The notes: generated by a model from the letters alone, not told the origin. Positions 1 through 15,261 are shown, counted from the first letter of the stretch. The stretch: 64,000 nucleotides of DNA from Eimeria necatrix (GCF_000499385.1 NW_013651986.1:24074-88073); one strand, 5' to 3'. Numbers and translations: made by a program.

Positions 1-3000
1 ATCAAGCAAGGACTGGGCAGCCTGTCGACGGAGGGACAGGCTTTGTATGGGCCAGTACTTGTATTTCCTTTTGCCACGCTATTTTTAACAACGCTTTTGG
101 TGGTCAGACGCAGTAGTCGACAGTCGCACATATATTCGTTGCTGCAAAGAGTGTGAGCGTTGGGAGCCTGAAGGAGCGAAAATACCAGGGAACGCTGGAG
201 GAGTTACTAGTAGGAAATGTGGCTTCGTGACATTCATTCTGGAAACAGGGAGTACGACTTATTGGCAGGCTCACACGAGTGCCCATGGAAAACTATTTTT
301 CACAGGAAGCACCACGGAGGGCTCTCACTTTGCGAAGAGCATGGACAGGCTGCTGTGTTTACGCAGTGCAAAGGGCGACGCTTGAAGAATGCGCTGCAAC
401 CCTTTTTCTGCAGACACCGGATGCCACGACGCTTTCACGTGTCAAAATATGGGTTCGCTGAAGTGTCTTTGCTCAGTGCTTCAAATGCCTTTTTGCAAAG
501 TAGCAAAAAGGGGTAAATTTCTTTGTCCGGGAAAAACCTAGTGGATGTGGTCAGCTTGAGCATTACCTTGAAATCATCTTTATGTAGTTCGGAGAGAACG
601 CAGGCTAAATGCTATCAGTGGCTCGTTGCTTCTGTTTTGCGCACAAAAGTTTCTCACAACTGTTAAGCTTGCTTTCCTGGAGTAAGGTTTGCGGGATGGA
701 TGACAAACGTAGCAACTGGAGTGCTGCTGGTCGTGTCTGTATCGAGTGGAAACAGTTCCCTTCGAAATAGGCTGCGCAAGCCAGTCTTTGTAAAAGGATG
801 TCACAATGTTTCATTTTCAGTAGGATACAGTGGTAGACTTTGCTTTGGACAGCTTCGGGATCGCATGAGATGCGGCTCACAACCAAGACTGCCTGAATGG
901 ACTCATGTGATATAGAGAGTAGGCCATCTTCTGGAAAATTGAAACGAGCCCAAGAGGTCAACAGCGAGATAATATTCTTGAAGCTAACTTTAGCAAGCAT
1001 TTATGTTTGTTTTCGCTCCAAAAGTGTTACGTGTTGGCTCTAGGCAGGAGGGATTCGTGAGCGGTGGTTGTTGAAGTGCACTTGACTGCGATATGGGGCA
1101 TGTGGAAAATGTATTGATTATGACCGCACAGCACTTTGTGTGTACAAGATTGTACGTCTGCGCACTCAAAGAGGTAGCAACACATCATTTTGAACGTATC
1201 CGTCAGTAATAGCGCAGTACTGTTGGACCGATTAACCATAGTGGGGCAAAATGTCGATACATTTGATTCTATTGATACTTTTCTTAGGAACCTCCGACGT
1301 TTCTTAGAAAGCATTAGATCATATTTCAGTGGAGGCAAAGGCTACGGCAGATGCTCTCGTTACAGAAAGTACGCAGGATACACTTGCCATTGACTAATTG
1401 GGAGCACACACGCACAAGTTTGGCACAGGTTCAGGATGCCCACTGGCCTCTTTGCGGCAACATGTGAGCTTTCACGATTCTCCAGTGCTTTATTTTTCAT
1501 CAGACTGAAGCTGAGGTGTATCCTCCTTGGTTTGCACCCATCGTCTTCTTGCATGTAGTCCTGAGCCAGCATCTTTTGCCGAGCTTATATGGCTTTTCGT
1601 GCGAAACGGACGAGCTGAGCACAGCACAACTGCCAGCTGACCGAAGGCATGAAGCCATTTACAAGCCGTCCTGCCCAGATTTGGTATCACGAGTAGGCTG
1701 TGAGCTTCTTCGCTAGTTGTTCTTCCATACAGGGCTCCTTTACGATATACGAATGATCAGTTTATTTACGAAGCCTTTGCAGAAGAACGAGTCAAAGTGT
1801 ATTAAATGACACAGTAGGCAGAGGGAGTTTTCACATGGGCTATGCCAAAAGCCATAATAAAATCATAGGAAAGCTCATACAACGTCGGACGCTCATGCAG
1901 CTCCAGTTGCTGGATGCGCCCAATCAGGCCGTGAGTACCGAAGCGATTCAAAACGTGCACACAAAGCCAATCACCTAAATTAGAGGCCCACAGCTAATCT
2001 GTTTTTTCTACAAGAGATTCATTGACGTGTAGTTTCCGGTATAACGGGCTTTGCTCACGGCACGTCTTGAGCACGGGGAGCAGGGTTGCTAATAGGAGAG
2101 TTCATTTCCTCGCAGGTGGTAAGATTCCCTGAAATGCATTTCAGCTCTCGATATTTGAAAGCAGCCTTTTCTTAGAAGTAGCCAAGGTAGGGGAAGGGCG
2201 TGGTTGTCTCTCTTGGCAAGGGCAGAAGGAAAGAACCAGAAAAACCTGCGTGGAGATGCTTCCGTTATATTTATTCTGGCCAAAGATCGTGAGTGGCTGG
2301 CGAAGAGGCACAGAACAAGTACATTCATGGCATAGCTACGCCTCCAGAATTACTCGCATCTATATTTTGAGCCTTCATATATAGTGACCTTTCGATAGAA
2401 GCACCACGAAATTTGGAGCTGCAGCAAGGTAACGATGCAGATTTCATTTGCTCAGCTTTTTCACTGTTTGCTTTCTGCAAGTAGAGGAGTAGGCATTCCA
2501 ATATGGGGAGACAAAACTATGCATTGTTACAGTTTGTGCGTCGGCTGTTTGCACAAATTCGTTGGCTACACAGTAAATTGGCTCGTCAGCTGCCCATAGG
2601 AAACACGCAAAGTGGTCATCGGCTAAAACAGGCCATACTTTGTTGTGTGCACTTCGCGAAGCTTTAAGGTGGCTTTGGTCGCCGAGTTGACGTAGTATTC
2701 TATCTCTACTCGTGCGAGCTCGCGGTCGTTGTGAGCTCAGCTAGTACGCCCATGCTGAAAGTGCCTCCATGCTGACAGCATTTACAGTGGCACTGAATAG
2801 TGGAAGTCAGCGTTAAGAACAATGCGAGTTAATCGAGCTGTCGCCTGCACCTTCGGGTTGCGCTGGGCTTGAAGGTCATGAATTAGGGGCAGGAAATGCT
2901 GTAGAGTTGGGTCTATTCCGTTGCAAGATTCATCTGTCATATTTGATAGCAACTTCAGCAAAAAAGAGAATGCAAGAGCTTACACTAGCTGATAATGCAC

Positions 3001-6000
3001 CGAGAGACAATAATCCGCTAGAGTCATTTCCTACACTCGACAGACTTACCGTGATATTAATTTTGAAGGCGGCTTTGCCTGCTCTTGGTGCAACACTTGT
3101 TCACAGCAAATCATGGTGAAAGGGCTAAAACAAGAAGCATGAACGCTACGCACCTTGAATGTTTTGGGCTATATGCGCGTCTGCTGGACTGCAGCAGTAT
3201 AACGAATTGAAGCTATTAGGCAGAAGAAGACCGGCCACGACGTTTTTGCTCTTATGGACATGCACAGAAAAGCTTAAAGGCCTCAGTTGTGTTTTTCCGT
3301 AGTGCTCGCTCCAGCGTAAGCTTCGACTGTTTCTCCGCAGCGGCAGAGTTCCTTAGCTGGTCGCTTATTTCTGGGACTCCTGAAACGCGATACTACTCAA
3401 CTTGTTGTCCGCCGCGTAAGCCAGCCAGCCACTGTTCTGTTTTCTTTTAGTATCCAGTTGTGATCTGTCAAAGCCGCGTCAGAAACGCGGTATTGAGGTT
3501 GGCAGTGACTAAGTCCTCCGCATGTTGGGGATTATGACAGTTTTTCACACTTGGTGTATGCTGTGGCCCTGTTTAAAGATAAGCCGCACTGAAGAAAGTT
3601 TGAGACGAGTTTTTCCAGGGAAATGGTTGTCCCTGCTTTGTAACTAACGTGTGAGGAGTGTAGCACTAGATTTTGTGACTACTGAGGTCACATAGTATAA
3701 TACCAAGGTGACTGCCACGAAACCCTGTGTTGGGTCCATATCACATTTGACGCATAGCAGTGAACAGGCCATGCCGTACGCAAGGTTATTCATTCTCAAA
3801 TATGCCCTCAGAGAGTCCGTGCTGGCAGAAGATATGCTTTTACTTCCACATGGTGATGAGCTACCGCACGAATGCTTCTAGTTTTGAGTTTGCCAAAAAT
3901 AGAAATTTTAGTGGCTCTGCGTTTTTAAGGCCAAAGCTGTGCCAACACTGAATCAAAGTCACGAGAATCATTTACTCAAGACGGTGAGTGTCCACTGCTT
4001 TTCAATTTTGCGTTTTGGTTTATGTGTGAAGCCTGTGCAGATATGATAGATGTTTTTTCTCCCACATCGTGATGCACTACCTCACCTTACTTGGAATTCG
4101 GCAAGAAAGACGTTTATTGGATTAGCCTTGAAGCAAAACGATTGACGGTATTGTCTGCAACATGTGCTTAAGGGAGTGGGTTTTCTGCTCGTTTGCTGCT
4201 GCCTTATTTGATATCAGTATTTCCTGCTGATACGGGCATGCAGCGTAATGGGGTTGACAATGCTTTGCGACATATTTTGAACCAGCTTAATTGACTCACA
4301 TAATACTGCGCAGAAAGAGCGGCCATACCTGGTTGCCTCCGTACATCATTGCTGGCAGCGCTCACCACGGTCTGTGCTTGGCATCTCTCAGTCAGAAATT
4401 TGACTTTCCACGAAAGTTGGATATTAGATCTACGTGGCTCGAAGCGTCTGCTGCTTTTTGCACAGATTGTAAGGAAGCAAACACAGCTGACTGGACGTTT
4501 TAGAAAATGCACACGGACAACGTACTTTACATGCACAGTGGATATTCACACTGCGGTTCACATGCTGCGGCACCCCTGATCTTTGCAGAGGCTTTCTCGG
4601 GCATGCTCCACAGCAGTATCCTTCCAGGAGCGCATTTATCAAAGCATGTACGTTTTCGTGCGACTTAGTCGCAATTTTCGCTTTTAACTTACTGCTTTAT
4701 CGCTCCTTAGAGACCGAAGCCTTGTGGCCTGGAAGGATTAACCAAAAGTGCGAAAAAAAGAGATATTACACGCGCCGATTCGAGGAAACATTGTGAGAAT
4801 ATTACGCTGAATTTCCATGTGACGGGCCATTTATCTTGCCATAGCCTGTAAGATACATAAACAGAGAGACTGTGCTTCACAATGAACCTTCTATCCCCAA
4901 ATAGTGATACGCAAAGGGCGTTTCTGAAACTCGAAAGTTGGGTTTATCATCTTTGGGCCTGCGCGCAGCAAGTACGTCTTAAATTTCCGACAATATTGCA
5001 TAGCTGTTTGCAAAACAGAAGTAGATACGCATTTGTTCCAGGTGGGTCAAGTGCGTCCCGTTGCGCATGACGCCGTCAAGGGTGACAAGACCTAACCGCT
5101 GGGATTTTATTTGTCACTGCCGTGTGAATATTAAATTTAGCCACACACCAGCACCCCTCTATCTTTTTCTGGTGAAAGGATGTACGCTATCTTTCTACAT
5201 ACAAAGTATATTTGCACTCTGAAGGCAAATGCATAATGGACGAGTTAAAGGTATCGTGAATGCCCGGTATCTAGAATAGTTGAGTGCTTCTATGACGCGT
5301 CTTGAAGCACTATGCCTGTAATCGTGACGGCAAAGCCGTTAATTCACTGCGTGCTGTTGAGGAGCCATTGGCAAGGAGTACAGCTAAAACCTTTTCCCTG
5401 TGGACTGCCCAGGTCGTGAGCCGCTGACTGCATTATTTATTGTGTAGTGCTAATCACTAACAACTTGCGGGTGAAACAAGGACTTTTTCCACAGACACCG
5501 GCAGTGCTGGGCTACAAGTGCTACCGTTGCGGAAGCTGCGACCTGGAAAGGGGCTTCTTGTTACCTAAAGATGCGGCGATCCCATCACTTTGTCTCAGTC
5601 CTATGATATCAACCATTTTGCAAGCCTATGCCGTAGTTTTCGGGTCGTGCAGCAAGTGTGTTCATGTATTTTGCATTCATACTACTTACCTTTACTGAGA
5701 GAAGCTTGAAATCTACAGGAAGACGCTCCAAGGTAGCAAAAGCTAGCAGCGGATGGGCATTTCTCTCGCATACGTGCTACGCAAACAATAACTTGGTGAA
5801 CGGAACTGTGCGTAGAACACCTGAAATAACTCATCTGAGATCTATGGTTTGCGTCTCCAGAACGTACGTTAAAGCGTTACTGTCCGCTCACGTTTTCAGC
5901 TAGAATTTATTGTTATCCAAAAGCTATATAGCTTTGGGCTTCTAGAAACCTGTGAGCGGCAGGCCATCGTGATGATGCTTTTCTGGAACAATTCGCCACC

Positions 6001-9000
6001 AGGAAATGTATGTGGCTTCCAAAAAACAGATTGTGTGCTTCATCCAACAAACGTTATGCAAACCGCTCGAATTGGCACAGTTTGTGCGGCGATTGCTCTG
6101 CCATATATGTTTTCTGCATGATCAGCACTAACTAGGGGTTTTGAAAAGTGCAGTGGGTTAACTGCGCGTTTAGACGCATAACATAACTGCATGGGCGATG
6201 GAGAATGCTGCGTCGCTCTAGCTTCTGTGTTTAGAAAGCCGCAATGATGTGATTGGCTTCTGCGCAACACGTCGGGCATCGTGGATTTTAAACACAGTCT
6301 CGGCATTACTTCAGGCTGTACGTTTGTTTGGAGTCGTGGAGCAATATGGCACTGCGACTTCAACGAGGCTGCGTAGACTTCGAGGCATCAGGTTAATGCA
6401 TACCCGAAAGAGCCATTAAGTCTCTTCGCAAAACACAGATTGTACGCTAGATTCCATTTGTTGTGGATTTTCGCCTTTTTGTACCGGAGTCTACCGGGAA
6501 TGCAGCAACGCCGTTTCTCGCCGTTCCCACTGTGTATGAAGAGTGGTAAATGCCGTGCTCCCAATGCAACTTTCATTGGAGGCATTTGTGGAGTTGCTAC
6601 AGAGGGAAGTACCTACACGCGGATAAAACTGGTTTTTTCGCATGTTTGAGGCGTATCTGGCAGGACCGTGTGTCGACCACGCAGAAAGTATGAATTAGCT
6701 CTCTGCGTCTGGTGGGCTACCACACCTACGCTGCATGACTCGTTTCGCCTCAGCCATGTGCTCAGCTTGCGCGTCTTCTCATTTGGTAGGTTTCGGATCA
6801 AATGTATCTGTGCTTGCCTTGATGGGACCAAACAAAGAACGTAAAATCTTGTTCCTGCTGGATGAGCAAACGGACTTCGTGTTGCGGATGTGCATAACAC
6901 AGCTAGTGAGAACATAAATTCCCAAACGACGCTCTAGTGTTCCATCACAAAACTAAACCTCTGGAAAGCAATGCTTTCACACAATCGCTTTTTTGTAGAG
7001 CAGTGGTACGGATTTTGGCCGCAGCCCTAAACTCCTCCGAAATTCTCATATCTTGCTGCGTCGAGCGTGGACGGTCCTTGCTAAGGAGTTCTCCGGTCTT
7101 GCTCATCACCTGTGGTAATGTTAGGTAACGTTACGTTCAGGCTGTAGGTCTCCTGCAGGCTTCGCCTGGCATTCTTGTTACTCTCGAGAGCCACTATGAA
7201 GGGGTTGACAAGGACATGCACAAGGCCAGCGGAGCTCGACTGTAGCATGGTTATGAGTTGTGAGGGTGCGAAATTGCCTTTTGTGAGTTTCCATGCGTCT
7301 TGATATCCGAATCTATGTATTGCATGTGCATCACTATAAACGTCGCTAAAACAGGCATCGAAAAAATATTTGATTATTTTGGCAGATGAAGCTAGCAGCA
7401 GCGTTGGTGCAGGAATAACGGCATACTCGAACACAGTCGGTGAGACACTTTCCCAGCAAATGGTATGTCCAATTTGATGCTTTCGTACCAACGTACCGTT
7501 TCGCACAAGCAGCAGTCTATTTTTAAATGGGACCCTCACAGCTCGTATGTCCACGCGACTACTGCGGCAGCTTTTTTGTCTGTCCCTCGCAATAGAAAAA
7601 GCGGGGAACAAATCTTGCCTGGACACTTCAAAATGTGTGTTCATTGTTTTTCTTTCTAGGATGTACTAAAAATTTTGGTAGAGTGCGCTGTGCAGCCACT
7701 CTGACTCAAAGATGTCCTTGCACCAAACGTAGTGAGGAAATCACCACTTTTTAGAGGATTGTGAATGGCTGGCGATAGAATCGTCGTACAGGGGCACACT
7801 CATGCGTGATTATGGAGGAGGGTGCAAATTTTATGAGTGCAGCAAGTATGCGCGACTTTGAAGAGGGCGTGAAGTGCACCGAGAGTCTTACGTCGGCTGA
7901 TTGTGGAGCCCTACAGATGGCTGCGTGATACAAGATGCTCGTTAACTAGCTTGCAAGTATAGTTTTTTTTCTATTCATTTGCCACAGGATCTGCTTCTGG
8001 AGCTTTTTAACTGGCAGAAAGCTTCGCACAAGTGCGGCAGGACACATTCGGGTCAATAGAAGAAATGATATTCCCTGATGCACCGACTCAATGGCATATA
8101 CACTAACAGGCAGTGTGTTTTAGTCTCTATTTGCAGCCTGGTCTTAATTGCATCTCCAGGCAACTCCTGGAGTGAGTTTTATCGGCCTGACGACTGGACA
8201 CTTCGAAATCACCATATCCGCAACGGAGGACCCAAGAAAGACCAAGATGGCAAATGACCGGAAAAGCCGGCATCACTTTTTCTCCACTGTGATGTTTTGT
8301 GCAGAGAGTAGGCTTAAGCCCTAGGGAGGCAAAGAATAGCCACACAGTGTGGACTTCAGCCGCAATGCTGCATCACTTTTTTGTAAGATTTGTGTGGGAA
8401 CATTACGGGCAAAAGGGGTGTGGGCATACACAGAACTGAATCCATGCATTTGAAATGTGAACCACTGAAGGTTTTGGCATTGTCAATATCTTGTGCAGAA
8501 CGCGTGCTTCTCCCTCGCTGTGAACGTAGGTGGTGCGTTTTTTTCTAGTCACTTCTTCGTACCCCTGACAGCATACCTGCAGGTGCACCCACCGTGCTTC
8601 AAGTGAAGGAAGCGGGAAATTTACTTTCAGCTTAGTAAAAGAGCATGAAAAAACTATGCCGCTACTGGACAGCGTGAATAGTTCACTCTTTCTGCCGCAG
8701 AAGGCCTGGCCAAATCGAGTTATGGGTCAAGGAGGGTCTTTAAGCTGTATGGCGTGGCTACGCCTAATCTGCTGATGCAGAACGTGCGTTTTATCCAGAA
8801 ATTCGACATCGCGGTTTTAATTGTCAGTTTCGAACCGTAAAAGCTCGTGTTGTGCTGCAGGTCGGCCGCAGTTGCTGCTATCAACGCTTGGACCTAAGCC
8901 AATAATTTTGAACGAGTGCGTATGAGGCTAGCTTGTGGGGCAACGTGGTGCTTGGCACAGGAAGTAGGTAGTCGCCGTTTTCCTTAAAGGTACATGAGAT

Positions 9001-11166
9001 CCGTTGTTTTCATTGGGGCACTTGAAACTTGAGTGAAGCTTTGGGATGCTGTACAATGCGTGAAGCACTGAAGGTAAACCTATTTTCCCGTGACAAGCTT
9101 GAGATAGGCTCACGTAATGCAGTCCGCTGAAGTCGCCACACACTGGCAATGCCAAATAATAGCGCCCTTTATCATATGACGCTGCAACTGTGCCATATAA
9201 CTCTTACGTATAGCTCTGCAGTAGTGCCTTGCCTCGAATTCCTAGACGTGCCAGATGCAGATTTTTCTGTTTTGCGTGAGCGTGTATCCAGCAGTTGCTG
9301 TGCATGCCTTCCCAGGATAATATGCTAGTAATCTGAAGTGCAGTTGCGAACCTCTTAATCAAACTGACTGTTTGCGAAAGTGGAGTCTATAGGCGTCGGG
9401 TTCCTGGCTGCTCGCAAGAGTGAGTGGTGGATAGTGGATAAGTGTCTTAAGGTGCATCTTCTTCCAAAACACTGCATTCACTTGAATTTTTTCCAATGCG
9501 CTTAAATCGTCCATACTGCTAAATTTCACAGTGCAGACGCGCAATTGCTAGTGGCCGATAAGCTGGTGCAAGCACCAAGAAGTCGACGCCAACTGCCAGT
9601 TAATGCTCAAGCAGAAGAAAGGGAGGCGTAGCTGCATGATTTGAAATCTATGGAGGCGAAGCACTGGCTCTTTTACAGAGGGTACGAAGGTGATTTGGGG
9701 GGAAGTGACGCGCGGTAAAGCAGCACATGTTTTCGTACTTGAAATGGGCTCATGGATTCATGTTGATCAACCAAGCCGATCCAGACTGTGTCAGTTGCTG
9801 TGGTGGGCTAGCTAAGGGATTTCTGGTGTTGAAGTGGTGTGCATTTTCTGGCTCAGCAAGTAAGTGCTTGACTGTTTTTTGTTGCCAAGAGCAGTTTTTG
9901 GTCACGATGGTGACTGCGGGCAGTCCAAGGGAAGCTGTAACTGAAGCGTATGAAGATGGCATGTTTCACTGGCACTGCGCTTGCACCCGCCATGTAAATA
10001 ACGGGATGCCAAGCGAGTGAAACACTGCAGCAGTAATGGGACACCTTCAAAAGGGCGCAAGCGCTGCAGAGGGGCTTCAGCGTGAGTTCTCTGTGAACTC
10101 TTGGCAGCTTCACGTACTGCGTGTGTTATGTTACGCAAATTTTGAGTGCGCATAGACTTCAAATACGCACGCTAATTGAATGGTGAGCATTTAGCTCATC
10201 TGCGACACATTGCTGAAGAGATACGCTTTGTGTAAAGCGGCAAGTGTCATGCTGGTGTCAAAGCGCCACTCATACGGCATTCAGTTATTTTAACCGTGTG
10301 CAAGGATGACTAAGAGGATCTGTGGCAAAGCTTAACTTCATTACAGCTAGTGCGTTTGCAGATTACTAAGCTGAGTCACGTGGTTTTCTCAGAGCTACGA
10401 GAGGGCGGCCCTTTACGAACTCTGCAATGCTTGCCGGCTCCGTCCAGTGGATTCCCAGCGTACGCCATCGGCGTCACTAAGGAACTAGATCATTATCATT
10501 TGTTGAAAAGCTTTTACTGTTCCAGCTAGAACTGGTCTTGCTTGCAGTGGAAATCCAACTATAGCCTTCATGTCTGGCTTGGGGCTGAAGGCGATAGGGA
10601 AATTTTGTGAGGCTCATTGCGGCGTACGAATTTTTAGCAACTGGCAAAGAATTGCGAATTCAAACGTATTTTGAGTACAGGTCGTACGTTTCGGACGAAT
10701 AACCGCGCAATTACTTTTTGTGGACGCCTTCTCTCTTTCAATGGTTTCAGACAAGCTGCAGGTTAGTCGCATCATTCTGCCTGTTGTCGGACTATCTCAG
10801 GCCGTACGTTCACGAAAGGCTGCACTGTTTCCCCCCTCAGAAAGAGGTTTCTATACTTGTGCTGTCCCTGCCTCCTGTTCAATGCGCAGAGGCACCTGTG
10901 CCCTACCAGACTGTCAGAATGCATATTTGTATGCCCAACCTGTGCAGCTTCAGAAATGCCCAGCGCCGATTCTGTGATCCCTGCATTGAATGCTGCAATG
11001 TCTGCTTTTGACTATCGGATGTGGTTACGATATGGGTCAGATGGTGATATCTGCCCATATTTATAAAATATTATGAATGCACCGAAGCAGTCTACCACTG
11101 CATGTCTAAAATTGCAGACCAGATAATTTAGAAAAACGAGCACAGTCTCAGGGCGAAAGTGAGCTC

Positions 11167-11350
11167 GTAGTGTCATGCGAGGCAACGCCATGCTGCCCCG
11201 TTAAGCTTGAGCTGTCGCAACTGCACTAATCCTGTACGCTTGCCGAAAATCCCTAACAAACAACCCTTCTTAGGCCAAAAGCAAGCTCGTGAACTTCCGT
11301 ATGTAGTGTCATGCGAGGCAGTGCCATGCTGCCCGGTGAAGTTTTAGCTG
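11167..11350. repeat. Imperfect local direct duplication
   Basis: Bases 11167-11214 and 11303-11350 align without gaps at about 42 of 48 positions, with a period of 136 bases. Each copy is preceded by a GAGCTC or AAGCTC-GT sequence, so the copied unit may include one of the acceptor-NNN-donor motifs. No coding potential is evident. Confidence 0.8.
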
Positions 11351-14300
11351 ATGGCTCTGTTTGGTGTACCTGTAATTTCTACATTCCAGGTTGGTGTTGT
11401 TTTAATCTGCCAGCGGCTGCCAGTAAAGCTTTCAGTCGAGCTCAATGCTGCTTAGCTACCGCAAACTTAACGTATTGTCGTGGTTATGCACAAATTTTAT
11501 GTAAAGTGTGTTGCGCTGCACGGACATGGTCGGCGTCTCCGCTTTCTAAACATGCTTGACTGTCAACACCACAAGTGAGCTTGTTTTTCCTCAGCCAGTA
11601 TGTTTAGAAATGCTTCTCAGAGAGAACGTTTCCCTACGCTAAATAAAAGGAGACACTTACCAGTCATTGAAGCGCATTGAGAAATCTTGTTAATGAAAAA
11701 CGACATCATCAACACATCACAAACATATTCAGGTAAAGAATAACATTTTGAAGTAGGATTTTGATCAGACTGCATCCAAACCAGAGCTACCGGATCAGCT
11801 GTATCTGATTTTGCGGGTTGAAAGGGCGTAGTATATACGAGAACGTTGTTCTTGAGTTTATTCATTAGCATATATTCATTATAACTTCTTCAGCAAGTTA
11901 CTGATGTCACAGTGAAGCTGCTTGCTTTCTCAGCCAGTGACGGGCATATATGCATTTTGGCTTAGGTGTGTGTGCGAATACCGGTAATTATTCAGGAAGT
12001 ATGTTGCAGCTGGCAGTGCTTATTGCAGTGCGGCTCAGCTAGTTCTATATTCGGCGGCGTCGCCAACATCATGGCTCAAGACGACTACTGGTAGAAACTC
12101 CTAACTGCAAGGTACGACTTAACCCTCACATCATCTTACAAGAAACGCTGTGCGATCCAGTCAGTTCGTCACCTGTGCTGCATGCAAGTGGCCGGATGCG
12201 TGCCCTTCCAGTGCAAGCAAACTGCAATAATATCTAGAAGTCTATTAAAAAAGACAAGGATTACACGTCTAAAGGCAGGACCGTGAGATAGGCTATGCGT
12301 TGCCCAGCAGCGCTTAACTGCTATGAAAAATCGCTCACTAGGACGTGCGTTTTCTTCGAAAGCCCACTTTGCGTTGCTGTCCGTACCGGTGGTTGGCAAG
12401 CAGCTGGTGCTCACGACGCTCCTTTTGTATGTGTGCCGTCAGCTTGAAGAGGTAATGCTGTAGGGCTTAAGCTGCGTCCAATCTACCATTGCTATCATCA
12501 GCTCACAGCCGGATGCAAAGCCAAGAATTTTTCTCCTCACACAGTTTGTCCAATTAAGTCGGGAGAAAGGTGTATAAATGCTGAATATCTAGATACAAAT
12601 GAGCATTGTGTACTCCGATCATTTAGAATCAACAGCTTTGTCAGGATATGATGAACAGTGGGATGATCACACCGTTAGAATTGCGCACATTATGATACTC
12701 GCTGCATTATTGCCTTGGTACAGAGCTACAACGTCTGTAAACAGAGCATGTTGCGTAATTTGACTTCTCTGGCTATTGCTAGACAAAATGGACGAACATT
12801 TCCTACGAACTGTAATACCGTCAGGGAAAAGCAGCTTATATGAAACCTAAAACGTTACCTAAAGGCGTTCCAAAAATGGGGCGTGGCGGTGAACAGTTAC
12901 TGCGTGTTGCCAAAAGATCTGCGCGTAGATGTTTGGCCATGGGAGCAGCAAGTATGATAATGACTGGTCTGCACTCTGCATATTGCCAAGCTTGGATATT
13001 TTCGACTAGCCTTCAAAGCATCAAAAGCTCATTTGCACTCTTTGGGGGATACCAGGCGGCGTGCAAAGCAAAAGAAATTCTGCATTTGAGGCGTGTGGTT
13101 CCAAAGGGAAGGAGTTATTTCTTTGATCGAGAGCCGGACGTCATCGCCAATTGGGACTCTTTTGGTTCTGGCTTGTGTAAACGCAACAGGAGACGTTTTA
13201 TAATGCTTGACAAGCAATTAGGAATTCAACGGAGTTTCTGGCTATCCCAACACTGAATTGGGGCCTTTATTCAGGATATGGCGATTTGAATGTCGCTGGT
13301 GTTTGACAGTCACTCGTTCTGCTAATCAGGAAGTAGGATTATTCTTGGAACCCTGTTGCTAGTGACTTCCCACTCTTTCGTACAGGCTGGATACCGTTAA
13401 AGTTTACAGTCAAGGGAAAGCTGCACAGAGCGCAGCTGGGATAGCAAATTTTAGGAGCCACTCAAACTCTCCGGGTAGAGTGGAGTTTGGAAACATCAAA
13501 TCTTATTGTCCGTTGATAGGAAAACGAAGCCGTCGGTTTTCTTGTTGTAATTCTGGGTGTCGCATTAGCCGCAGTAGTTGTATTTTTCTCGGCGCACTCA
13601 GAGAGTGAGTCATCTTCTGGCTGTTCTCTAGCCGTCTTTTTTTTCTGCTTAACGCAGGGCTGGCGGATTTTGCGTACTAGAGTGGCTTGGAGTGCCTATT
13701 TTACTTTCCCAGTGCCAGCCCGCCCCGCCAGGTGGCTGATGCTGAAGGCTACCTGTATAGCACGTCTGACACATGCCATCAACTTGCTACACTGGAAATT
13801 GTGTGGGCTCGAGGCGGGACAAGTGACGTTTTTGTGAATGAGAGAAACGCATCTGCTATATGCATTCAGCAGTCATGACCGCAGCTTGTACGTCTTACGT
13901 TTGCTCTTCGTTTGCCTCTCGACAGAAAATCTCTGATGGCTGTGCTCGTATAAGCCGGGTTTCAAGTTCGGCAAAGATTCCGAACGATTTTGTGCAAATT
14001 TGTGCACTTTCTATATCATTCGATGTGAAAGGTTCGCCTAGCAGTATCTCAATTGACGGGCAGATTGAGTGCCTAGTTTTTGGAGAAGCCTGCCTATCAA
14101 ACACTCTTGCGAAGAGTGAATTTAACCATTCGATGAAAAGACAGTTGAGCAAGCGCAAATTATGCATGCTGCGTTGAGCGCTGAATGGCATACCACTAAT
14201 CAACACACAAGTGATCGCCAGGCGAAAGTTCTCGCAATAGATTGCCGTAAGTTGTATAATTAGGGAACTGGTTCATTCATTGGATACGACATTAGCTCAG

Positions 14301-15261
14301 AGCGCTGCTTGAAGCCTTTATTAAGGGTGGCGTAGTCTTCACATGCAGGGCTTTTAAAGTCCATATTATCTGCTTTCGTCAGAAAGTGCGTTTAGTATGA
14401 TGAGATTAAGCAAATGGTTCTTCAAAAATGATCTGGTGCGATCTAAGCGCCTGTTCCTTGGCCAGACCAACGGCGCATTGCAAACTTCGCATGTACGTTT
14501 GCCCACCACAGGTGCTGTTCAAATGTGACCGGACTCAAACTTTTTGAAACTCTTATGAGCTCTTCATACCTTGTTGATACTTCATAACGATTTGACATGG
14601 GGCTTCTTGCTGTGGGGCAAGCTGTTCAGATCTGCGTCTCCGGGATTTTTCAGGCCGTGAGTCAACTGCTGCCAGTCTCAGCCGCTTTCCTACCTGTTGC
14701 CGACTGGGGATGCAGGCAGGAACGAGCTTCTGTCTGCTTCACAGATTTACGAGGAGGCTTCTTTATTCCAGCATACATGCAAATTATAGGAAGTTCCCCT
14801 GTTATACGTGAGATGGATTAAATAGATAGAGGACGATAAGCGCGGTCTGTTTCCTATCGAATTGTTACAATCATGGTCACAGCTAGTATGTGCCGCAGGC
14901 GTATCTTATTCGGGACTAGAATAGATTAGTCTAGTCGCAGGAATGTCCCAGAATCAGCGACCCGGTGTGTGAGAATAAGCGCGTGGGCATTGACATGATG
15001 AAGAAGGCAAGGGCTACACGCGGAGCCTTCCAGTTGCCAACGCGTATGTGTAGAAATGTCGACGGTATTCAAACCAGGATGTTCGTCATGACCCTCATAT
15101 GGGCAAGCTTAGCAGCACGTGTACGGATCTCTTTTGCGTAGTTATTCCCAGGCCGCGTCATTCTTGCCTCTATAATGATCTTTTTTCGTCAGTAGGCTCT
15201 AGACAGGCTGAGAAATCAGCATGTGCTCGAGAAGCCACGGAGCGAAAAGGCCGAAGCGTTG

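Noticed and set aside
7081..7644. 187-codon minus-strand frame in the repeat-poor segment
   Set aside because: It is the longest frame in 28 kb but has no recognisable motif, no neighbouring exon and no low-complexity insert. A frame of this length can occur by chance in this much sequence.
12840..13256. 138-codon + strand frame
   Set aside because: It has no family signature, and it contains a motif site at 12962. It is not supported as a gene.
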